Source of the DNA: Flabesymbios commensalis | Lineage: Eukaryota > Annelida > Polychaeta > Terebellida > Flabelligeridae | Direction of reading: 5' to 3' | Length of the DNA: 64,000 nucleotides | NCBI GenBank assembly: GCA_964017125.1 | Contig: OZ024908.1 | Span: forward strand, 82,327,155 to 82,391,154 | Shown: positions 38,101 to 50,100 of the stretch, in pieces | Layout: each line of letters opens with the position of its first letter | Position numbering within the stretch: position 1 is the stretch's first letter | Made by a program: the position numbers and the translations under genes | Notes under the pieces: generated by a model | The model's database searches: none | What the model saw: the letters and a program-made list of their open reading frames with translations, nothing else | Told to the model about the DNA's origin: nothing

Positions 38101-41100
38101 CACTGTAATTTATGCTTGATATCTGTTACAGCCGTCCAAAGCCAAAAGGGCAGTAACTACTGACTTTTTCAAGTAAGCAGCTACTGCCTTTTGGCTTTGA
38201 AGAGCGGCATGCATAGTACTACAGTCAACACATTAGCATGATTAGCATAACAACACAACGTACATCATTATCATGATTACCTTCACGGCTTTGTAATCAC
38301 CCATTAACCCTTTCAGTGCAAGGATCGACTTTAGGCGTCAGAATCTGACGTCTGTGGACGTCAGATTCTGACGCCTAAAGTCCATCCCCGCACTGAAAGA
38401 GTAAAATATTTATAATGGTCATAAACCCATAACACAGGTATTCAAATAAAGCGGATAGAGCTAACTAATACATTTATGCTGATATCAAATTTAGTCTCTT
38501 GTTCTTATATACACATATGTCAGGGCTTAAAGGGCTAAGTGGTGATGGTAGTGATTAGTACCGATAATATACATGCGCAGTTCATACCCAGATACCCCGA
38601 GGCCGAGTATTATCAACATTATATATAGCTGAGTTCAACCACAGAGTTAGGTATCTTCCACCTCTGTGGTAACAGGTTCAACCAAGAACTTTATATATAG
38701 AGTACTTGGTTCAACCAAGGACCTCTTGGTACAACGGAGGGGTCAACTCCGCAATCAAAAAACATTTATATAATATTTATACAATGATAGACCAACGTCG
38801 AAGACGTTGGGTCGACGTTTTAAAAATGGCATACAAATGTTTTGCGCTTACGGGGAAATAACCCCGCGGTCTAAAAGCCACGGGAGTTGTAAAACGTTTT
38901 CACGTGTATGCTTTTTAATTAGTTTCTGACATTCAATGTAAATCTAGAGAGTTGCTGAAAATTTAAAAAATATTTTTGTGATAGATGCTCGGTTATTCAA
39001 ATACAATCATGTAGTTTCATAATTTTAGAGATCTTGATTTTGCATAAATAAAAATATCATTAGTAACTTGAAGTTGAAATTGATTTAACACAATTTCCAG
39101 CTTCCAGTGAGGAAATTCAACAGGAAAAATGAACTGAATCGGGTGTTAGGCCACCTTTGTGCACATATAGGCTAAACTGGGCAAGGAGAACATCCTGAGG
39201 ATGGTGAGATGACACTGCCCTACAGGATTCGAAATTCGAGCCTTGGCGGTCTGAGGCCGAGCACGCTACCTCCCGGTCACGGAGGTTCCCTACAATATAG
39301 AATCATTACAAGTGAGCGGAAAAACATTTTGTTTCTTCGAAACTTGAAGGCCAGAGGGGGGTTAGAACTCGCAATCTCCGACTTCCCAAGCAGGCAGCTT
39401 TAACCACTTATTGCACCAGGGCCAAGCCCATCAGCAGGACAGGGGTCCTGACAAAACATGTCCATCGATTTATGTATTTTAAAGCCTTCCAACAGAACTC
39501 TTTAACCCTTAAACACTGTTAAAACGCTGAAATATGTTTACATAAACCCTGGAGACCAAAGTTGTTGTTTTTTCAATTTGAAATCATTTATGTCTTAGTT
39601 AGCTCTTTCCGCATCATTTGAATACGTGTGTTATGGGTCTACGGCCATAATAAACATGATAAATATCTTACTCTTTCAGTGCGGGGATCATCTTTAGACA
39701 TCAAATTCTGACGTCAAACAATGAAAGGGCTAATGTCAGTTATCGTGTGAAACGGGACTCTAAATGTCACCCTCAGATCTCTTAGAGCGGCAGATTAGCG
39801 CTCTTAACCCTTTGATTGCCGGTGCCGATTATATTCGTTTTCTACATTTTTTATTGGCACGTTCCCTATGAGCTTTCAAACATATTGAAGATAGAATGTG
39901 ACATTAATCAGCAAGGTTTGAAAACAGTCCACATCCATTTTGTCAAATCTGAATAATTTTCACTCACTTGAAGTTGTGGATCGCGTCGGCGAGACACAAC
40001 TTTAAGTGGGTGAAAATTCCAATTGAATAATCTGGCGGTGAAAGGGTTAATACTGAACGGCATTATAAAGCTCCACCCTCAGATCTCAAGAGCGGCAGGT
40101 AAGTCCTTTTAACCCTTTGAGCCCTCACGATGCATTAAAGCATCATTTTACATCCCTGAAAACAGACCGAATTTTCCGACAACCAAGGGTTTTAGAACGA
40201 AACTGGTTTACCAATAATACCAATAACTGGAAACTGGTTTACCAATACGTGGTGATTTTCTTTGATTTTTAAACCACATCAAATCATCTTCATCCACTAC
40301 ACATGCTACAAGTCGAGAATTGCGCCAGCAATTCGCGGCTTGTAGTGGATGAAGATGACAATGGAAAATTCAGATTTGAAAGGGTTTACCGTTTCAGCGC
40401 TGGAACCGTCTTTTTACGTCAAAATCTGACGTCTGGCATATCTAAAATGTGTCGCAACAAAATGTGCCGAATGATATAAATAGAACGCAATAGACATGAT
40501 AGAAGTATCCTCAGATATGTTTAAATATGAAGATTTGCTAAAATAATAGAATGGATATACTACTGTATAAGGCGGATGACTCGGACAAACTCCCAGCATT
40601 ATTATTAATATAGTAGTAGTAATGTCATTACATGACATTCCTAAATAGTGCTACATGAGAAGAAGGCTTTTTCATCATGTTTATGGGCAGAATGATGGAA
40701 AATGACTGATACGATTAAAAAAGTAGTAAAATTAGGATTTATTGGTCTTAATACACGCATGCTGGTTTGTGGTATATTCCAGTTGATATGGTCATAACAA
40801 TAATGACCAGCATATGAAAAAGTTAAAATTACTGAATTTATGATATATAAAGTGGACACAATGGGACACAATGGAAAATAAAAGGGCTGTGAAAAATATA
40901 ACATAATCAAATAGCCTAATATTATAATTATCATATTGTAAATATTACGCTGCCTTCCTGATCAAAAGTAGGTTGGCCTAATCATATTAATGTTGGGCCG
41001 GCGTCATAGACGTTGGCCCAACATTAATCAAACACTGAGTAAACGTCTAACGTCTGCTGTACTATTCCAGCAAACACGAGATATTCACCCAATGCTGGTC

Positions 41101-44100
41101 CAATGTTGGCCCAGCGGCGCAGACGGTGGGCCAACAGCACTACAACAATTCCTTATCTCAGAATAGTGGTATTTCTTTGAGAGCCTGACATGCCATCCGA
41201 GTAGGGATTTCTTAACCATCCCAGGGTTTCCCCCAGAAAAAATGAGAAAGCATCATGGTAGCTGGCGGCTCGGGTTCAGCGCGGCGCGCATATATGCGCG
41301 CCGCGCTGAACCCGAACCGCCAGTTACCATGATGCTTTCTCAGACTGGGGTCAGGAGGCATACCCCCTTGAAAACTTCTGTATATAATACCCCTTGTAGT
41401 AACTTATAGAGCTAATATGTATCCGTTATTTGCACTGATACATCATTTTTTATGACATTGTAAAATAATAAAGTAAAAAGTCCAGTTTGGGGAGAGCTTT
41501 TAATGATTTTATTGAAGCATCATGGCATTTGGAAAAGCATCATGGGAATTACTGAAGCATCAGGGTAAAAGTTAAAAGCATCATGGTACCATGATGCTTT
41601 GATGCTTTGGGGGAAACCCTGCCATCCCACCGCTAATCAAGATAATAATAGTAGTCGTTTTGAATTTGTTTTATTAACCGGTCAAATCTCTGTTATTGAG
41701 AATAAAATGTGTGCTTAAACATTCAGATTTACAAATGTTTGATCTCAAATTAAACAAATATGAGTAATTTTCACCCAAATGAAATTGTGGATCGCGGTAG
41801 CGAGACACAACTTCATGTGGATGGAAAATAAAATCAGATTACTTGGCGCTTTTACACACATAAACAGTAAGTAATAATCTCACGGGGTTCCACAGCAAAC
41901 AACAAGTTACATCAAATAAATGACGGTTCTACATGTTCAATGTTAGACCATCGTCTGCGACGCTGGCCCAACATTGGCCCGCCATTGGATCGTGTTTGGC
42001 GGGTCAGGACTGGTTATAAATGCATACACACCTTAGCAGGCTGGTTGAGAACTCCGATGTTGTAGCCAAACAGAAAAGATGAGCCGAATACTATAGTGAA
42101 GGCAAGCAGCAATAGGTTCTTGGTGTAGCCCTGTCAAAATAGTCAGAATAATTCAACATTATCGTGATAAGGACAATGTATATTACTACAATAAAAAAAC
42201 ATTAATAAAATGGTCATTTTGAAAATCTACTGGCCATTTTTAGGGATCAACTGATCATATAGCGACGAATATTTGATCAATTACAGTGACAGGTTATATG
42301 TATATGAACAGAGTTTGAAAAAACGTAGGCCTCTATTTTAATGCTACTTTAAGATGACACCATTTTAAAAACATTTCCACAGACTGCAGACCAGGCATCA
42401 CAGGAAAAATAGGAAAAATCATAGGAGGTAGATATTCTATTTCAAAGGTATTGACAATGATATTTTAATGTCTTAAAAGAAGTCTTAAACATGTTAAATG
42501 GCGTCATGGAAAAAAAAACTAAGTTCTATATTTTTCTATTCAAAGATATTGGTAATGATAATTTAGTAGCTTAAAAGGGTATTTGTTGTCATTTTTTTAT
42601 GGTGCTTTTCCAAAGTTGACAAGAGTGACATACACAAATCGTGACTCTTTCACTTTTATTTATTCTGATAATTGGATCAACTAAGGCGCGACACGCATTA
42701 TCTAATACGTGTGGCCCTAATACCCGGCAAACACAAGACATTGACGGGGCAATTTTGACAAAATTGCCCCAGCATTGCGTCACTGTCTTGTGTTTACTGG
42801 GTATTAGGGCCACACGTATTAGATGACCAAGTGCTCAAGTGCTCTTATCACCTACTAACAACACTAAGTCAAGGGTACGTGTACCACTTAACCCCTTAAG
42901 TGCTAATCGCGCATACAGCAGTTTTTAGCCTTTTTAAATAACATTCAAACCAAAACATTTCAATAAGAAATGTCAAAGTGCTTAATTTTTTTATGAAAAT
43001 TTCAATTTGAAATCAGCATAATCTTCTTAGTCGGCTCTTTCCGCTTCATTTGAATACCTATGTTATAGGTGTACGGCCATTACAAATATTTTTTTTACTC
43101 TTAATACAGTGCGGGAATTGACTTTAGTCAGATTCTGATGACTGAGGTCGATCCCCGCGCTGTAAGGGTTTATATTGTTAGATTGCCATATGTTCTGATT
43201 CACGTCTTGGGACACGTCAGTAATTTTCACCCACTTGAAGTTGTGGATCGCGGCAGCGAGACACAGCTTCAAGTGGGTGAAAATTTAAATTCAATAATTT
43301 AGTGCTTTAATCCTGCTGGTGGAATTATTAGCTTTTCCCTTTATTTGAAGCTGAGATGTGAATTGCTATAGCAATTCCCATATCAGTGTGAAAAAAACGA
43401 GAGAAAAAAATTGGGTGCTACGGGTGTTAAAGGGTCATTTCGGCAATATAAGCGTCAAATACGACCCCTTAAGGCCGAGGTGACACAGTAACAGCTGTAA
43501 GAGGGGGTTAGAGAGCCGAGATGGTATTCTTAAGAAAGGGGTAAGTAACAGATGTCTCAGTATGTGATGGTATTGATCATGGAGGACATCTTCTGGTTGT
43601 TTGAGATCGTGTAACACACGTCTCCGATGACACGTTCACATCCCGCAAATATAGAAATTACTTAGAGACATAACATCCAAATCAATAGTATTAATACTAT
43701 AATCTATTTTAAATTGTCTTCCAGGCATTTTAACGCTTCTTGTGCACAGGGTATACACAATGAATGAATGAATGAATGAATGAATGAATGAATGAATGAA
43801 TGAATGAATGAACGAACGAACGAACGAACGAACGAACGAACGAACGAACGAACGAACGAACGAACGAACGAATGAATGAATGAATGAATGAATGAATGAA
43901 TGAATGAATGAATGAATGAATGAATGAATGAATCATTCAGTCTACATATTTTGTTAATGTACTGTTTATAAATACAAAGTACGATACAAAAACATCTCAC
44001 ATGAAGTTTCAATAAATAGCGTATTCCAGAAATAATGTAACTGCTATGTGGCTGGAAATATAAAATTGCTCAACGTAGATTGAACCCTGAAAACTGCTAT

Positions 44101-47100
44101 TATAGTCCATGAACACTGTCACTAAGGTGTGCATTTTGTCCCTGAACTATTTGTATTACACTGCTCTGCAAAGCCAAAAGGCGATATCTGATTACATATA
44201 AAGTAAGCTGATACTGTCTTTTGGCTTTGCACGGCATTATGGATACTCACCGACTCTAGGTCCGGTTTGAGATCCTCGTGATACTCGGCCCTGGAGGCTG
44301 CGCGGGACCGGATGCTCCTGCCGCTGGACTTGCGGGAGCGGCCGCCCACACTTCCCCTGGATCCCGCCCCGTTGAGGGGCTGCATGGCCACGTCATCGTG
44401 GTCGTTGGAGAGGGACGGCACACTGCCACGTCTGTACAAGTGGCGGGAGCTACGGCGACTCGTCTGACTCTGAAAAAAACAACAAAATACAATAATATTA
44501 ATATCGTGTTACCTATCACGACAGTTTATTATCCGATTTAACTACTGGTATTGAGAACGAAATGACTGTTTTCATATCAATATTTTCAATATTTGCTCTT
44601 AAATCAAACAAATAGAAGTCATTCTCAAACACTTGAGGTTGTGGATCGCGGTAGCGAGACACAACCTCAAGTGGTTGAAAATTTAGATAAAATAACTGAA
44701 CAAGGGATAATATATAGTTATGCATAATGATACTAATATTACCCGGTATTCTTATCAGATTATAGGTGCAATTTTTATTATTTTAGATTTTCTAACTTCA
44801 ACATGCTTCGAAGCAGGCATCGCTGAAGAGCTTCGTACGAACTGGTAGACCACTGAACGGACAACCCCAATACATAGCCTACTACCTCTGGCCACTGACT
44901 ACTAGAGGCATAAAAAATAGTTGTGTGTTTGCTGGAAATGTTGTCTCCCTGCTATTTCTTTACATTACATGTACATGTACATGTAATTGTGTGAAAATTG
45001 TAATTATTTTATTTAGCCCTTTAATGTTGGACCGGCGTGGTAGATATGACTCGTCTTTCTTTTAATGCAATCTATTATTTTCGAACGTCATGACGTCATT
45101 CGGGGGCAATCATTCAATTTCTTCAGGGGGGGGGGGGGACTGGAGTATTTTAAAAATAAATAATTGCAGGACGACTGTGCATGAAGTAGATACATGTAAT
45201 ATATTTCAAGAACTGTTTTAAACAAAACATGTTATAACATTAAAAAAATTCCAGCGCACCACCGAGCCGAGTTTAAATAAATAACGTGTCCGCGACAAAT
45301 ACTCCAAACCCGCCACCCCCCACCCCTCTGGAGATCGCATGGTGGATCCCTTACATCAGAGAATATCGGCAAAATAAGGATCTAGATAAATATTACACCA
45401 CATGCCTATCATTCACTATAGGGGCTGTGTCAATGTGATTTGTAAGTCAACGTTCAAACAACATTGGCTCCACGTTAGTTGTGCGTGTGACTAACAGATC
45501 TAGAAGAACATGAAGATAGTCTACTATCTCCGATGCCTATCTCCATGATAAGAATCAACCCGGAAGAACGCGAGGTGTGGTGGGGTGGGGGAGGGGGGTT
45601 GGAAGCTTATATAACGTCACGACCGTGTTTGTTGACAGGCCTTATCAGTAGATTATGTTCTACATTATTGACAAGATAACCAGTACCCCCAGAATGCTAA
45701 CCCTTTGCCTGCTAATACCAACAATAGTCGTTTTTAATCCATTTCATTAGCCGATTAATTCACTGTTATTAGGAATAAAATGACTTTCCAAGCAGGCACC
45801 GGGGGTCCTGCCGAGGTGGTAAATGGTGATGCTGTGAACATGGTGAATATCGGATCTTTAAAATTGAACCCTTGCCGAACTAGGCTCATATCATGTATAT
45901 ATATATACGGTTTCAAGCATATTTTAAATCAATGGGAATATCACTAAATTTGATAAAATAGTTGTTAGTACATGTTTATAAATATTGGAGATGTTTAGTT
46001 TTCATAAATATAAATATTTTTCGTTATTTGAAGCTGAAAATTGCGTTAGCAATTTCAGCTTCAAATGACGACAAATACAAAACGAACAATTCAGCAGCAA
46101 AAAGTATTAAAGCATCTTCACAATTTTTTCGTGTGAGGAGAATTTCGTCTTTATTGACCGACTTAAACAAATTATGGCTAGGCCTATAACAACACGGAAA
46201 GTAGCATATGATATAACGGGCTTGCACTCTAAGTTCTGACGTACCTCTTGTCTGTCAAACCTCTTATCTCTATTTGCATCGAGATTATCTGATTCCCTAC
46301 TATCTTCACTATGGGATATTATGTCTGCAGCACCGTCCATCTTTACAAATTAATACTCTGGTGTGCCCAGGTAATCATGGTAATAGCAATGAGTGTCCCA
46401 TTGCTAACTCATCCGTTTTTATCACTTGTATACACATAGGATAATTAACATGATAAAGGGGTTGATTACATTGGCTGTCCGGGGGATGGTGGTACATTAT
46501 GTAATGCAATGACACTGTGTCATTTGTAGTGATTTATAAAATTCAAATGAGGCCAAAACAAGCAACACACTGGAGTGTGGTCAATGTTTTTTTTGTATCA
46601 CCACAGTCATCATATCTATTTTGACGTATAAATATTATCACGATCATCCCATTCTTCATTGCAATGGACTTAATTATTGGTATATCGTGATTAAAAATCT
46701 GATCTCCCCAACTCAAGTATTTTGAGTAGTATCGACTTTAGATTTTCAATCGAGCTATAAATATTTTCAATGGGCTAAACATGCTAAAGATGACCAAGGT
46801 TGTTGTATCCCTGAGAAGAAGGACGACTGTTTAGTTATTGTTTAGTAGAAGTTGTATGTAGTATAAAACATCCAAAAATATAAATAATATTGGCTATAAC
46901 GCTATGGCAATTTAATGATATTACACCCAACTATACTAAGAATAAAAACCTTACGTTTAACTCTTACAACGCTCGATAATTTGTGTTTAAACCATAGAGA
47001 CTGAAAGGTTTTTATATTTGAAATCATCATGAATGTCTACAAATTAGATTAAATATATTTTAATTGTTAGTTGTTTATTATATTGGCCTAATTTATCGCG

Positions 47101-50100
47101 TGGGGGTCATGTCCTGAACACTGAGCACAGTGTTCCATATATATCGCCTTGTCACAGTGACTGTTTGCCAGCAAACGAAATACCTTCACCATATTCACCC
47201 AGTGCTGGTTTCATGTTGGGCCAGCGTCGCAGCAATTGGATGATGACTTCGTATTTGTTGTGATTGCATTCCTTTATTAATAAAATTATCGACACAATAC
47301 AATAGTATCCGTGTGTGAACCGGTATTGACACTTCAAGTACCAAACTTGACTAGCATCCGTTCAATACCTGGATAAAAGCCAGGAATTGTTGATTTGTTC
47401 CGTTTTTAACATCATCAGGACTACAGTTTATTCAGCACAATCATACTGCATCTAAACTAACCTAGCGTACTTGTTTTATATCGCGGCCAATTTAGAATAT
47501 TCGCTGGATGCGAAAATATAAACTTGTGTACCCCATGGGTACCTCAACAAATATACCCATGTGTACGCTATCGCACGTCAAGAGTTACTTCACTATAATA
47601 ATTGGTGATGCCCCATTTTCCAGCAAAATCAAGGTCGATTGACTGTTACTATTATATGGCTATGAAAAGGCAAGCACGTGATGTTATGATTGCTGTTGGG
47701 CAAATACAAGACCTATATAATAACAACTAAATGTATATATATAGTGTAACCCTACAATGTGTACAGTTATAATAGAGACATATAAATGTTGTGAAGAAAG
47801 CATAATTCACTAATGCCGTATATACAGATACATAGGTCAAGGCTAAACATCAGCCAAGTGAACAGGATACGCTGGCCCAACATTAGATCAATATTGAGCC
47901 AGCGTCACAGACGGTGGGCCAGCGTTAAGCAGCAGTGGATGAGGGCTGTTAAACATGGTAAACGGCATACAAGTTGTTTGTCAATGGATTTTGTACACTG
48001 CTATTTGTTTGTGCAGTCGAATGACAGTCCAGACTAATTCCTAAAATTTCTTGCTGAACACTGACATTAGATACACAAAAGTCAAATAACTGGTTTCAAA
48101 ATATGACCAGGGTTTCAGCAGCAAAACTTCCGGGGTAGGACCCACCTCACTCAAAAACTATCGGCGGAAACTCTGCTGACCTTTAATTCTCATACTCATC
48201 TGCTCACGGACGTACGCAATATGACCTTCATTCATGGTGTCAAGGGCATCATACTGACGTGTGGTGTTGTGTGGGAGTGCGAAGAATTCATGACTCCACA
48301 AGTATGTGGAAGACATATACAGCGCCAGCCTGCAAGCACAGTGACTGCTTACTTTTCGAGTGAGCAGTTACTACCTTTTGGCTTTTAAGAGTATCACCGT
48401 TTTTCTGCACTCACCTATAATCTGTATAATGTGAACACATTGACGGCTCCGCAAAGCCAAAAGGCAGTATCTGCTTACTTGTAAAGTAAGCAGATACTGC
48501 ATTTCGGCCTTGCACTGCAGAACAGATAACGACGGATATAGAACCGGCGTTCAAAGGGAAACAGCTATCTGCTCACTGGAAAAGTAAACAGTCAACGCTG
48601 TTTGCCAAGTTACAAAGCGGAATATTGTATCTTTCATATTTCCTCGTTCCTTGCTCGTACACATTCTCCCCGTTTTCATTATTGCTGCCGCAATTACCAG
48701 CCGAAATATCAAACCAAGACGCACAAAAGCATAGAAATATCACTTCATGGTCATGAAAGTGAAATAAATAGTTATTCAAACATGTCAAATGCAGCGGAAA
48801 GAGGTAACTAAGATATTTATAAGGATTTCAAAACGAAAAGAACCCTTTGGCATTCATGGTTTATACAAAAATACTTCAGCGTTTTAGAGGTTAAAGTACA
48901 AGAGCCGAGGATCAGAAGACACCCGCAGGTCTCAAATTGTAGAAGAAGGGCCACAAATTAACACATTGCTCATCAAAGCTCTACATTATATTTTTATCTC
49001 ATACAGGTCAATATGAATAATATGAATGACAAAATGGAGCAGTATACATGTTTGTACAAGGAATACTTTGTCAAGATATATAGCGTTTCTAAAGTAAAAT
49101 TGTCTTTGTAAATCCGCTAATTCGGCCATTTTAGTTTTCGGATTCCCCATTATCGAATAACCAAGAACGGTTCTGCCAGCATGCACGACAAATCTAAGGA
49201 GGGGCTAGTCGGCTAGGTTAATGTTAAACTTGCCAATCTATTAGCATTTCATTCCGAAAAAAAATCAATAGTATTAATAAGTTATTGTTTATTTTTAGCC
49301 CACACACGACGAGAACTAGTGGAAAATCGAACTAGTCTACCAGTCTACGTCAGCTATTCGCACTATCAGGTTATGTATGATAGAAAAATCAATAACAAGT
49401 TTTTTCACACTGAGCAGCTAACAGAATGCAGTTCCTGAGTTGCACGGGTATTCGTTTAGCATGTTTAGTGTACGAACACAGCTGTCGCACTTGTCAATAC
49501 AATTTTATTGTTAGATCAATGGAAGTTAAAGAGATCAATTGATCGATCCACCCCCATACGAGACACACAGTCAGTCAGACACATCGTATATTTAGATATG
49601 AGTATACACCCAGCAAACACGATACATCAAGACAACGTTGATCCAATGTTGGTTCATCATCTACGACGCTGGCCCAACATTGGACCAGATGTATCGTGTT
49701 TGCCGGGCAAGATCATATGCCACATGTACAATCTGAAAAAAATATTACCTCAAAGCCTCATTTACGTCAATGTTTCTGCGATAAGCGATTAGGTCTTCCA
49801 TTCAGTACACTGCACCAGTACCATTAGCTACACAGTAAACACGTGGCGTCTACTCAATGTTGGTTTAATGGTGGGCCAGCTTGACCGATGCTGGACCAGC
49901 ATTAACCCAACATTACGTAAAATTCTGGAGATTACTGTGTAGATCAAGTGCAGCAAAAACTACATACTCATGGCATACCATTAAAATATCCATCCTCTTT
50001 ACCCTGAAAGCACTGAAATACTTTCATACAAACCAAGGAGACCAAAGGTTTTTTTCAATTTTAAATCATCATAAATGCCTTAGTTAGCTCTTTCCGCTTC

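Noticed and set aside
43704-44012. FIHS/FVRS-repeat open frames
   Set aside because: Translation of a 4-bp microsatellite.
44278-44541. 87-residue frames around exon 2
   Set aside because: Other-frame shadows of the GC-rich exon 2; the spliced frame is fixed by phase on both sides.
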